Assembly: GCA_007692605.1 (NCBI GenBank)
Contig: REBS01000185.1
Coordinates: 1-63,906, forward strand
DNA: 63,906 bases
Reading direction: 5' to 3'
Source: Gemmatimonadales bacterium
GTDB taxonomy: Bacteria; Gemmatimonadota; Gemmatimonadetes; Longimicrobiales; Gaopeijiaceae
Shown here: piece by piece, positions 41,564-49,634 of the stretch
Numbering within the stretch: the first letter of the stretch is position 1
Layout of the letters: every line of letters begins with the position of its first letter
Notes under the pieces: model-generated
Seen by the model: only the letters and a program-made list of their open reading frames with translations
Told to the model about the DNA's origin: nothing
The model's database searches: none
Program-made: the position numbers and the translations under genes

Positions 41564-43702
41564 ATGGAGTACTCCCGGCTCGACAGCCCGGTGCAGTTCC
41601 TGAAGGGGGTGGGACCCCGCAGGGCCGACCACCTCAAGAAGCTGAACATCGGCACGGCGCGGGATCTCCTCTACCACGTCCCGCGGCGCTACGACGACGC
41701 CTCGACGATCACCCCGATTGCCGAGCTCAAGGTCGGGATGGACGCGAACGTGATCGGCACCGTCCGCAGCAAGGGGGTGCTCCCGACCCGGAAGGGGCTC
41801 CGGATCTTCCAGGCGGTGCTCCAGGACGAGTCCGGGATGATCACCGCCTCGTGGCCCGGCCAGCCCTGGCTCGATCGCAAGCTCCGGGAGGGCGACGAGG
41901 TCCTGGCGTCGGGCCCCGTGAAGTTCTTTCACGGCCGGCAGCTCCACCCTCGGGAGTTCACCGTGGTGGAGCGTGCGCCCCGGGCAGAGGGCTCCGAGGC
42001 CGGGGCTGATCCCGAGGCGCCCACCGAGCGACGACCCACCCGGCGGGCGGCAGGCACCGTCTTCGTCTCCTACCCATCGACCGACGCGATCCCGCAGTGG
42101 GTGCTGCGGGCGATGTTCGAAAAGAACCTCGAATCCCTCCTGGCCGAGATCGACGGCGACGAATACCTGCCGGATGCGGTACGCCGGGAGCTCTCGCTGC
42201 CGACCCTTTCGGAGGCCTTCCGGAAGCTCCACCTGCCCGCGACCCCGGCCGAAGCCGAGGAGGGGCGCCGACGCCTGGCCTTCGACGAGCTCTTCTTCCT
42301 GCAGCTCGTGCAGGCACTGGCCCGGCATCGGGAGCAGGAGGAGGAGCCGGGGATCCGCTTCGAGCGCACCAACGAGCTCATCCGCCCCCTCCACGAATCG
42401 CTCCCCTTCACCCTGACGGGGGCCCAGGCGCGGGTGCTCCGCGAGATCTTCGGCGACATGGTCTCGGGTCGCCGCATGAACCGGTTCCTGCAGGGCGACG
42501 TGGGAGCCGGAAAGACGCTGGTGGCGCTCTTCGCGATCCTTCTGGCCGTCGAGAGCGGGTGGCAGGCGGCGCTCATGGCCCCCACCGAGATCCTGGCCGA
42601 GCAGCACGCGCTCAAGCTCAGGGACCTTCTCGAGCCGCTGGATCTTCCCGTGGCGCTCCTTACCGGGAGTGTGCCGGGAAAGGCCAGGGAGGAGATCCTC
42701 GAGTCCCTCCGCGAGAACCGGCTTCCCATCGTGGTGGGGACCCACGCCCTCATCCAGGACGATGTGCGGTTCGCGCAACTGGGGCTCGTGGTGGTCGACG
42801 AACAGCACCGCTTCGGGGTCCGACAGCGGATGGCGCTCGGCGAGCACGGCGGCCGGCGACCGGACGTATTGGTGATGTCGGCGACCCCGATCCCCCGCTC
42901 GCTGGCCCTCACCCTGTACGGGGAGTTGGACCTGTCGATCCTCGACGAGCTCCCGCCCGGACGGACCCCCGTGCGTACCCTGCTCCGCAGGCCCTCGGCG
43001 CGCGACGAGGTCTACGAGGGGGTCGAACGCGCACTGGCGGAAGGTGGGCAGGCCTACGTAGTATATCCGCTCGTCGAGGAATCCGAGGACCTGGAGCTGA
43101 AGGCCGCGACCCAGGAGTACGAGCGACTCCGCACCGAAGTCTTTCCCGAGCGCAGGGTGGGACTTCTGCACGGGAAGATGGCGGCCGACGAGAAGGACCG
43201 CGTGATGCGGGACTTCCGCGAAGGGGAGCTGGACCTGCTCGTTGCGACCACGGTCATCGAGGTCGGGATCGATGTCCCCAACGCGAGTGTCATGGTGATC
43301 GAACACGCCGAGCGGTTCGGGCTGAGCCAGCTTCACCAGCTGCGCGGCCGGGTGGGGCGGGGGGACCGGGAGTCCTTCTGCATACTGCTCTCGTCGGCAG
43401 GGGAGGGGTCGTGGGAGCGTCTCAAGATCTTCGCCTCGACCGACGACGGCTTCGCGATCGCCCGGGCGGACCTGCAGATCCGCGGGCAGGGGGACCTGTT
43501 CGGGGCGCAGCAGCACGGGCGGGACCCCCTGCTCAGCTTCGCCGACCTGACCCGCGACGAGGAGCTCCTCCTCGACGCCCGACGTCTGGCGCGGGGGATC
43601 GTCGAGGCGGATCCGGAGCTCTCGACCCCCGCGCATGCCCGGGTGAGCGAGATCCTCGAGGCGCGTCATGCGGAGCGCCTGAAGCTCTGGAAGGTGGGCT
43701 GA
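41564..43702 (+). CDS. recG: ATP-dependent DNA helicase RecG
   Basis: The 712-residue branch-migration helicase remodels stalled forks and Holliday junctions. It has an N-terminal wedge/OB domain (LDSPVQFLKGVGPRRADHLK, HVPRRYDD), helicase motif I GDVGAGKTLVALFA (about residue 311), motif II VVDEQHRFGVRQR, motif III MSATPIPRSLALT, motif V TTVIEVGIDVPNA and motif VI QLRGRVGRGDRESFC. A low-complexity insert of about 30 residues sits in the OB region (about residues 143-165). The stop is followed within 1 bp by the next gene's GTG. Confidence 0.95.
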   Translation: MEYSRLDSPVQFLKGVGPRRADHLKKLNIGTARDLLYHVPRRYDDASTITPIAELKVGMDANVIGTVRSKGVLPTRKGLRIFQAVLQDESGMITASWPGQPWLDRKLREGDEVLASGPVKFFHGRQLHPREFTVVERAPRAEGSEAGADPEAPTERRPTRRAAGTVFVSYPSTDAIPQWVLRAMFEKNLESLLAEIDGDEYLPDAVRRELSLPTLSEAFRKLHLPATPAEAEEGRRRLAFDELFFLQLVQALARHREQEEEPGIRFERTNELIRPLHESLPFTLTGAQARVLREIFGDMVSGRRMNRFLQGDVGAGKTLVALFAILLAVESGWQAALMAPTEILAEQHALKLRDLLEPLDLPVALLTGSVPGKAREEILESLRENRLPIVVGTHALIQDDVRFAQLGLVVVDEQHRFGVRQRMALGEHGGRRPDVLVMSATPIPRSLALTLYGELDLSILDELPPGRTPVRTLLRRPSARDEVYEGVERALAEGGQAYVVYPLVEESEDLELKAATQEYERLRTEVFPERRVGLLHGKMAADEKDRVMRDFREGELDLLVATTVIEVGIDVPNASVMVIEHAERFGLSQLHQLRGRVGRGDRESFCILLSSAGEGSWERLKIFASTDDGFAIARADLQIRGQGDLFGAQQHGRDPLLSFADLTRDEELLLDARRLARGIVEADPELSTPAHARVSEILEARHAERLKLWKVG

Positions 43703-43703
43703 G

Positions 43704-44501
43704 GTGGCCGACGCACCGCCGAGCCTGCGCGAGTGGGTGCGCGAGCACGACGAGAAGTGGCTCTTCGTCGTGCTCTACCTGGGGCTGGCCGTGGGGCTCA
43801 GCGTCCTGGTCAGCCTCTTCTGGCTGGTGGTGGTGGGCTTCCTGCACTTCGTGCTGGAGCTATTCCGGCAGGCCCATTATCGCGACGGCCCCCGGAGCGT
43901 CACCCTGCACGCCCTGTGGGAGGTCAAGCTCGACATCGCGCTGATCCTGCTGGCGTTGATGCTCGTGCTCTACATCGAGGTCGTGCTCGGCCTGCTCGGC
44001 ATCCAGTCGGCGGCACGGGCGGCGGCGGTCTCGCGGGCCGGGGCCCGGGTGGGCACCCGGGCGGCCGCCTGGGAGCGCAACCTGCGCACCTTTCTGCTGA
44101 CCGTCGACGAGATGGTGCGGGTGGGGTACGCCGGGGTGATGCTCCGAAAGAAGAAGCGGTCGAAGGCGGTGGAAGCGGAGCTGGCCGTGGCCTCGGCCGC
44201 GGCGGTTCAGGATGGAGCTGCGGGATTCGAGGGGGGCGGGGTCGACTCCGATTCGGCCTCTGCGCCCGCGCCGGAGCCGACCGATCAGCTCGACCCGGGG
44301 CCGATACGCACCGGCCCGCTCCCTCCGATCTGGCGCACCCGCTGGAAGGTGGTGGATCACATCGGGGTGGTGCTGGTCCTGGTGGGCCTCCTGCTCATCG
44401 CGGCCGCGCCCTGGCTGACCCCTCACGACTGGGGGTCGATCGGTACGGCGCTCCTCGAAGAACTCCAGCCCTTCCCGGGATCTTCGCCCCACGGGGGATG
44501 A
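43704..44501 (+). CDS. Membrane protein of unknown function
   Basis: The 265-residue protein has two hydrophobic segments at about residues 20-50 (WLFVVLYLGLAVGLSVLVS and FWLVVVGFLHFVLELF), one at about residues 75-100 (DIALILLALMLVLYIEVVLG) and one near the C-terminus (IGVVLVLVGLLLIAAAPWL). A charged, low-complexity cytoplasmic or periplasmic stretch separates the third and fourth. I recognise no family. The GTG start is 1 bp after recG, which implies the same transcript. The role is unknown. Confidence 0.6.
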   Translation: MADAPPSLREWVREHDEKWLFVVLYLGLAVGLSVLVSLFWLVVVGFLHFVLELFRQAHYRDGPRSVTLHALWEVKLDIALILLALMLVLYIEVVLGLLGIQSAARAAAVSRAGARVGTRAAAWERNLRTFLLTVDEMVRVGYAGVMLRKKKRSKAVEAELAVASAAAVQDGAAGFEGGGVDSDSASAPAPEPTDQLDPGPIRTGPLPPIWRTRWKVVDHIGVVLVLVGLLLIAAAPWLTPHDWGSIGTALLEELQPFPGSSPHGG

Positions 44502-44507
44502 GGCGCC

Positions 44508-44617
44508 GTCCGGTGGATCGCACTCCGGGCCCTGTGGAAATGCACCCCGGGCCCTATGGACATGCGCCCCGGCCCCTGTGGACACGCGCCCCGGCCCCTA
44601 TGGACATGCGCCCCGGC
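44508..44617 (+). repeat. 22-bp tandem repeat array, five units
   Basis: Four units with an exact 22-bp period start at 44530, 44552, 44574 and 44596 (consensus CCCTRTGGACAYGCGCCCCGGC). A degenerate fifth precedes them at 44508. The array fills the spacer ahead of the gene at 44716. The 22-bp period, about two helical turns, puts every unit on the same DNA face, as in iterons or multi-site operators. Confidence 0.85.
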
Positions 44618-44715
44618 CCCCCATACTTTGCCCCCGTTCCCGGAGCAGGACATTCAACGAGCATTCTGCGCGGACCCCGGGGGGTCCGACGTGCACTTAG
44701 GAGAGGAGCCGGTAC

Positions 44716-45156
44716 ATGGGTGAGTCGAACGGTACGAAGATCCGCGTGATCCTGAAGATGATCCAGATCCACGACAATCTGGAGCCGGCGGGCGACGACG
44801 AGGGCGAGTTCCGCTTTCAGATCACGGTGTCGAGCCGGAACCGGGGCGGGCTTCGCGAAGAGACCCGCCTGCCGCGCAAGAAGAAGTTCTACCGGATCTC
44901 CGACAATCCGGCGTGGAATCGGCTGGTGCTCAACGAAGTGCTCTTCGAGGGAGAGGTCGACGACCACCTCGAGGTCGAGATCCTGGGCGAGGAGCTGGAC
45001 CTGCTGACTCCGAACGACGAGCTGACCCCGTACCGCCGTACCTTCGAGGGCGACCCGAACACCTGGCTCGGCATCCACAAGCCCGGCGACGAGGGCGACG
45101 AGGACCCCGAGCGGATGAACGACTGGTGGGTGTACCTCGAGATCGAGAAGGTCTGA
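44716..45156 (+). CDS. Conserved-looking small acidic protein of unknown function
   Basis: The 146-residue soluble protein has no signal peptide. It alternates beta-strand-like segments (IRVILKMIQIHDNLEPAG, EFRFQITVSSRNRGGL, HLEVEILGEELDLL) and ends WWVYLEIEKV, giving a compact all-beta feel like a C2-type sandwich. I recognise no family. GAGGAG lies about 8 nt before the ATG. A GC-rich palindrome (CGGACCCCGGGGGGTCCG, 44669-44686) and the 22-bp repeat array lie upstream. The DUF885 gene starts 8 bp after the stop, so the two may be co-transcribed. Confidence 0.7.
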   Translation: MGESNGTKIRVILKMIQIHDNLEPAGDDEGEFRFQITVSSRNRGGLREETRLPRKKKFYRISDNPAWNRLVLNEVLFEGEVDDHLEVEILGEELDLLTPNDELTPYRRTFEGDPNTWLGIHKPGDEGDEDPERMNDWWVYLEIEKV

Positions 45157-45164
45157 TTCTTCCG

Positions 45165-46982
45165 ATGCCGATCCGTACAGGGAGTTCCCGGTCGTTCGGG
45201 GTCGGGGTGCATCTGCCCCTGACCCTTCTCTTCTCGTTCGCCCTGGCGGCGGGCGCCGTCGCCCTCGTACCCGCTTTGCTCGAGGCTCAGCCCGTCGCGG
45301 AGTACACCGATCCGCAGACCAGCGACATGCGCGAGGTCGTCGAGCGCTTCTCGTCGGACCGGGCGGTCCTGGGCCGCTTCTACTCGGTGAGCTCTCCGCG
45401 GCAGCGCGACCGGATGCGGGCCTTCTACACGGAGTGGGGCGAGCGGCTCGACGCGATGGACTACGACGCCCTCAACCACGAGGGGAAGATCGACTGGGTC
45501 CTGTTGCGCAACCGGGTGCGCTACGATGCGGACCGGCTCGAGGTCGAGGCGGGGCTCGCAACCCAGCTCCAGCCGATCCTGCCCTTCCGGGACGAACTCG
45601 CGGAGCTCCACGAATCCCGCCGCGATCTCGAGGGTGTCGAGGACCCGCGCGCGGCCGCCGACCTGCTGGCCCGGGTGACCGACCAGATCGAGGACACCCG
45701 CGCGGCGGTGCGCGAAGCCCTCCAGAACGATCGGGTGCTCGAGGGCGGCACCGTCCTGACCCCGGTGGTGGCGCTGCGCGCCGTGGAGCGGGCCAACGAG
45801 CTCCGGCAGAGCACACAGGGCTGGTTCAACTTCTTCGATGGCTACGACCCCCTCTTCTCGTGGTGGGTGCGGGCCCCCTACGAGGCCTTCGACGAGGCAA
45901 TCCAGGGGTACATCACCTTCCTGCGCCAGGAAGGCGCGGGGATCCGACCGGGCCAGGAGGAGCCGATCATCGGAGACCCGCTGGGCCGCGATGCGCTGGT
46001 GCTGGACCTGCGCAACGAGATGATCGCCTACTCCCCCGAAGAGCTCCTGGAGCTGGCGGAATACGAGCTCGAGTGGGGCACCGAGCGGTTGAAGGAGGCG
46101 TCGCGCGAGATGGGCTTCGGCGATGACTGGCATGCCGCCCTCGAGCACGTGAAGGGGCTCCACGTCGAGCCGGGGGAGCAGATCCACCTGGTGACCGAGA
46201 TGGCACGCGAGGCCGAGGCCTTCCTCGAGGAGCGCGACCTGGTCACCGTGCCCCCGCTGGCTCGCGAAATCTGGCGCATGGAGATGCTCTCTCCGCAGCA
46301 GCAGCGGGTGGCGCCCTTCTTCCTCGGGGGCGAGGTGGTGCGGGTGGCCTTTCCCACCGACGGGATGGCGCACGAGGACAAGGTGATGAGCCTGCGCGCC
46401 AACAACGAACACTTCTCGCGTGCGGTGGTGCACCACGAGCTGATCCCCGGCCACCACCTCCAGGGCTTCTACACCTCGCGCTACAGCACCCACCGAAGCC
46501 TCTTCTCGACCCCGTTCTGGGGCGAGGGGTGGGCGCTCTACTGGGAGCTCCTCCTGTGGGACCTGGACTTCGCCCGGGGCCCCGAAGACGAGATCGGGAT
46601 GCTCGTCTGGCGCAATCACCGCGCCGCCCGGATCCTCTTCTCGCTCGCCTTCCACATGGAGCTGATGACCCCCGAAGAGGCGATCGAGCTTCTCGTCGAA
46701 CGGGTGGGATTCGAGCGCGCGGCGTCCGAGGCCGAGGTCCGCCGCTCCTTCACCGGACAGTACTCGCCGCTGTACCAGGCCGGCTACCTGCTCGGTGGGC
46801 TGCAGATCCGGGAGCTCCATCGCGAGCTCGTCGAGAGTGGCCAGATGACGAACCGCGACTTCCACGACCACATCCTGAAGAGTGGTCGCATGCCGATCGA
46901 GATGGTCCGGGCCTCGGTCACCGGCGAGTCACCCCCGCGCGACTTCGAGGCCCGCTGGCGCTTCCACCCCGAGATTCCCTGA
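45165..46982 (+). CDS. DUF885 family metallopeptidase-like protein
   Basis: The 605-residue exported protein has an N-terminal hydrophobic signal (LPLTLLFSFALAAGAVALVP). The DUF885 domain shows the zinc-peptidase-like motif VVHHELIPGHHLQGFY near residue 425, followed by GEGWALYWELLLWD. The pair resembles the HExxH plus downstream glutamate of gluzincins, as HELxPGHH. Family members are predicted carboxypeptidase-like enzymes. ATG 45165 is 8 bp after the previous gene. Part of its 3' end is duplicated downstream at 47249-47428. Confidence 0.88.
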   Translation: MPIRTGSSRSFGVGVHLPLTLLFSFALAAGAVALVPALLEAQPVAEYTDPQTSDMREVVERFSSDRAVLGRFYSVSSPRQRDRMRAFYTEWGERLDAMDYDALNHEGKIDWVLLRNRVRYDADRLEVEAGLATQLQPILPFRDELAELHESRRDLEGVEDPRAAADLLARVTDQIEDTRAAVREALQNDRVLEGGTVLTPVVALRAVERANELRQSTQGWFNFFDGYDPLFSWWVRAPYEAFDEAIQGYITFLRQEGAGIRPGQEEPIIGDPLGRDALVLDLRNEMIAYSPEELLELAEYELEWGTERLKEASREMGFGDDWHAALEHVKGLHVEPGEQIHLVTEMAREAEAFLEERDLVTVPPLAREIWRMEMLSPQQQRVAPFFLGGEVVRVAFPTDGMAHEDKVMSLRANNEHFSRAVVHHELIPGHHLQGFYTSRYSTHRSLFSTPFWGEGWALYWELLLWDLDFARGPEDEIGMLVWRNHRAARILFSLAFHMELMTPEEAIELLVERVGFERAASEAEVRRSFTGQYSPLYQAGYLLGGLQIRELHRELVESGQMTNRDFHDHILKSGRMPIEMVRASVTGESPPRDFEARWRFHPEIP

Positions 46983-47018
46983 GGGTCCGGAGGTTCCCGG
47001 AGGAGCTGCCGATGGGGG

Positions 47019-47204
47019 GGTGCATAACGCTGAACGGAGGGGGGCTTCGCAGCGGCGAGATCACCGAAAGGCACCGTTGCGGTGCACAACGCTGAATGTC
47101 CGTCGGCCCGCGGGGTCGCGATCAGCGAACCACGACCTCTGCGGTGCACAACGCTGACTGGGTCCGTGGCGAGCGGCCTCCGACCAGCGAACTGCACCGC
47201 GTTC
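47019..47204. repeat. Three tandem 62-bp hairpin-forming repeats
   Basis: Three units of exactly 62 bp start at 47019, 47081 and 47143, each opening with GGTGCAYAACGCTGA and carrying GAYCASCGAA near position 40. The third is a near-perfect hairpin: GCGGTGCA (47141-47148) pairs with TGCACCGC (47193-47200) and CGCTG (47152-47156) with CAGCG (47185-47189) across a 3x3 internal loop. The first two are more decayed in the outer stem. No function is known; the units could be a mobile palindromic element or structured RNA. Confidence 0.8.
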
Positions 47205-47248
47205 AGTCGCCGAAGACCGCTTCTCTTGTTGTCGCAAAAGATTCCGAA

Positions 47249-47428
47249 GGATCCATGCTTGCCTTCCACATGGAGCTGATGACCCCCGAGGTGGCGATCG
47301 AGCTCCTGGTCGAGCGGGTGGGGTTCGAGCGGGTGGCGTCTGAGGCCGAGGTGCGCCGGTCCTTCACCGGCGAGTCGCCCCCACGGGACCTCGAGGCCCG
47401 TTGGCGCTTCCATCCCCAGATCCCCTGA
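47249..47428 (+). pseudogene. Partial, internally deleted duplicate of the DUF885 3' end
   Basis: From a shared GGATCC (47249; original at 46630) the sequence repeats the end of the DUF885 gene (AFHMELMTPEVAIELLVERV, GFERVASEAEVRRSFTG) and then jumps to ESPPRDLEARWRFHPQIP and the same stop. The jump equals a 168-bp in-frame deletion between two TCACCGG direct repeats (46750 and 46918 in the original). An ATG at 47255 would give a 57-residue peptide with no ribosome site. This is most likely a relic of a tandem duplication. Confidence 0.8.
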
Positions 47429-47464
47429 CCCGACGTGCCCCAACGACCGGCTCCTCGAACGACA

Positions 47465-47498
47465 AGAGCCCCCCGACCGGATCCGGTCGGGGGGCTCT
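47465..47498. terminator. Perfect 16-bp-stem hairpin between convergent genes
   Basis: AGAGCCCCCCGACCGG pairs exactly with CCGGTCGGGGGGCTCT around an AT loop. It separates the plus-strand DUF885 region from the minus-strand beta-barrel gene, so it may stop transcription in both directions. No long T-tract is present. Confidence 0.6.
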
Positions 47499-47524
47499 GC
47501 CGTTCGAGTCGCCAACGAGGAGTG

Positions 47525-48025
47525 TCAGCTGCCCCCGCCGAAGAGAACCCCACCCGAGAGGGTGAGAAAGCCCGCACCACTGGTGCTGTACTTCAGCTCA
47601 CCGAAGGCCGGAACGCTTCCCAGGTCGAAGAAGAGACCGCCCAGAAGGTTCAACCCCGAGTTGCTGACGGTGAACCCACCGAAGGAGAACCGGAGGTGGT
47701 TGATCCCTGCACCCGCGTAGGGGCGAACGTTCGCATCCGTGTCGAACGACACGTTGGCGTTCAAGTTGATGTCGAGCGGGGTTCCGTCCCCGTCGAGCAG
47801 GAGGTAGGAGACGTTGGCCGACCCAAAGAGGGTCTGAAAGAATCCGTCCTCGATCCCGAAGGCATCGGCGAGTCCGAAGTCGACCCGGGCACCGATCCCG
47901 AGCTCGTCGAAGTCCCAGAGCACCACCTGCGGTCCGAACATCACCTGCGCCTCGGCCTCTTCCGCCGGCTGCACGGCGACGAGAAAGGCGAGACTGGCCA
48001 GCATCACGATCCATCGCTTCATCAT
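47525..48025 (-). CDS. Outer-membrane beta-barrel-like protein
   Basis: The 166-residue protein has a signal peptide (RWIVMLASLAFLVAV, cleavage near AEA-QV). Alternating amphipathic strands follow (GIGARVDFGLADAF, SYLLLDGDGTPLDINLNANV, RPYAGAGINHLRFSFGGFTV, AGFLTLSGGVLFGG), as in small 8-stranded OmpA/OmpW-type barrels. Two ATGs (48025 and 48022) follow GAGGAG. A promoter-like pair lies upstream. Confidence 0.75.
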   Translation of the reverse strand: MMKRWIVMLASLAFLVAVQPAEEAEAQVMFGPQVVLWDFDELGIGARVDFGLADAFGIEDGFFQTLFGSANVSYLLLDGDGTPLDINLNANVSFDTDANVRPYAGAGINHLRFSFGGFTVSNSGLNLLGGLFFDLGSVPAFGELKYSTSGAGFLTLSGGVLFGGGS

Positions 48026-48042
48026 TGACTCCTCGGTTTAGA

Positions 48043-48071
48043 ATTAAACGCGCGCCACATCGGAGAACCAA
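48043..48071 (-). promoter_or_regulatory. Promoter of the beta-barrel gene
   Basis: Reading leftward, TTGGTT (48071-48066), a 17-nt spacer and TTTAAT (48048-48043) resemble a sigma70 promoter, about 18 nt before the first ATG of the beta-barrel gene. The region is AT-richer than its surroundings. Confidence 0.45.
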
Positions 48072-48250
48072 ATGTTTCCAACAGACGCGTAACGGTATGC
48101 CACCATCCCCCTATGCGCAAGATCGGACGCCGCCCCGACAGCGCCCCGGAACCGTTCTGCCGGAGGGCTCATCTTCCCGGAGTCATTGACCCCTTTCCCC
48201 CCCGCCTCGTACCTTCCGGGCTCCTGCAGGGCAACGAACTCGTCGAGGGG

Positions 48251-49558
48251 ATGAACAAGCGGATGAACAACACCGAGGTGAAGGACCTCTCCCGCCACGC
48301 GGGTGAAGAAGTGACCGTCTCCGGCTGGGTCGAGACCGTGCGGGTCCACGGCAAGGTCGCCTTCGTGGTGGTGCGCGACGGCACGGGGCTCCTGCAGTGC
48401 GTGCTCGTGCGCAAGGCGGTCGGCGAGGAGATCTGGGAGCTGGGGACCACGGGGCTGACCCAGGAGTCCACCGTCGCGGTGACCGGTATCGTGAAGCCCG
48501 ACGAGCGGGCCCCCGGGGGCAACGAACTCGGAGTGACGGGGCTCACCCTGCTCAGCGCGGCCGAGGAGTACCCGATCCAGCCCAAGGAGCACGGGGTCGA
48601 GTTCCTGATGGATCACCGCCACCTGTGGCTGCGTTCCTCGATGCAGCGGGCCACCCTGCGGGTGCGCTCCGAGATCATGCAGGCGGTCACCGACTTCTTC
48701 TACAACGACGGATTCACCCGGGTCGACACCCCGATCCTGACCGGCTCGATCGGGGAGTCGGCCGGGGAGCTCTTCTCGACCGACTACTTCGGCGAGACCG
48801 CCTACCTGGCGCAGACCGGGCAGCTGTACGTCGAGGCCGGCTGCCCCGCCTTCCGCAAGGTCTACTGCTTCGGCCCGACCTTCCGGGCCGAGAAGTCGAA
48901 GACCCGCCGGCATCTGACCGAGTTCTGGATGGTCGAGCCCGAGGTGGCCTTCGCCGACTCCGACGACAACATGCGGCTGCAGGAGCGGTTCGTGACCTAC
49001 CTGGTCGAGCGGGCGCTCGAGCGTTGCGGCGAGGAGCTGAAGGTGCTCGAGCGCGACACCGGCCTCCTCGAGGGGGTCGCGACCCCTTTTCCGCGCATGA
49101 GCTACACCGAGGCCGTCGAGGTCCTGACTGCCGAGGGCCAGGAGATCGAGTGGGGACGGGACCTGGGCGCCACCGACGAGACGATCCTGGCCGGGCTCCA
49201 CGAGCGGCCGGTGCTGATCTACAACTATCCCAAAGAGGCGAAGGCCTTCTACATGAAGGAGAATCCCGACGACCCCCGGACCGTCCTCTGCAACGACATG
49301 CTCGCCCCCGAGGGCTACGGCGAGATCATCGGGGGAAGCCAGCGTGAAGACGACCTGGTCCGGCTCCTGGAGCGGATCCGCGAAGAGAATCTTCCCGAAG
49401 AGGCCTATGCCTGGTACCTCGACCTGCGTCGCTACGGCTCGTTCGTGCATTCGGGCTTCGGGCTCGGAATCGAGCGGATGGTGGCGTGGATCACCGGACG
49501 GCCGCATCTTCGGGAGGTGATTCCCTTCCCGCGGCTCATGAACCGCCTGAGTCCCTGA
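48251..49558 (+). CDS. asnS: Asparaginyl-tRNA synthetase
   Basis: This class IIb synthetase of about 435 residues charges tRNA-Asn. It has an OB-fold anticodon-binding domain (VTVSGWVETVRVHGKVAFVV) and catalytic motif 2 (GPTFRAEKSKTRRHLTEFW) with the AsnRS-like MVEPEVAF. Motif 3 is GFGLGIERMVAWITG. ELFSTDYFGETAYLAQTGQL is typical of AsnRS. The start is placed at ATG 48251; 48263 is also possible, while the longer frame to 48113 has no homology-like sequence. Confidence 0.93.
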   Translation: MNKRMNNTEVKDLSRHAGEEVTVSGWVETVRVHGKVAFVVVRDGTGLLQCVLVRKAVGEEIWELGTTGLTQESTVAVTGIVKPDERAPGGNELGVTGLTLLSAAEEYPIQPKEHGVEFLMDHRHLWLRSSMQRATLRVRSEIMQAVTDFFYNDGFTRVDTPILTGSIGESAGELFSTDYFGETAYLAQTGQLYVEAGCPAFRKVYCFGPTFRAEKSKTRRHLTEFWMVEPEVAFADSDDNMRLQERFVTYLVERALERCGEELKVLERDTGLLEGVATPFPRMSYTEAVEVLTAEGQEIEWGRDLGATDETILAGLHERPVLIYNYPKEAKAFYMKENPDDPRTVLCNDMLAPEGYGEIIGGSQREDDLVRLLERIREENLPEEAYAWYLDLRRYGSFVHSGFGLGIERMVAWITGRPHLREVIPFPRLMNRLSP

Positions 49559-49634
49559 CGCACCGGGGCCGACGGCACGACCCGCAGCCCCGAAGGGCAG
49601 ACCACCCCTGATTTCCCGAACCCCGGAGTCGACC

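Noticed and set aside
47019-47204. Integron attC sites
   Set aside because: The units fold as hairpins, but the required R'' RYYYAAC and matching R' GTTRRRY are not both present: the inner AAC/CAA bases face each other unpaired and no GTT follows. There is also no integrase nearby.
47019-47204. CRISPR array
   Set aside because: There are only three units, each just 15 bp well conserved at the start. The rest is diverged repeat rather than unique spacers, and no cas gene is in the window.
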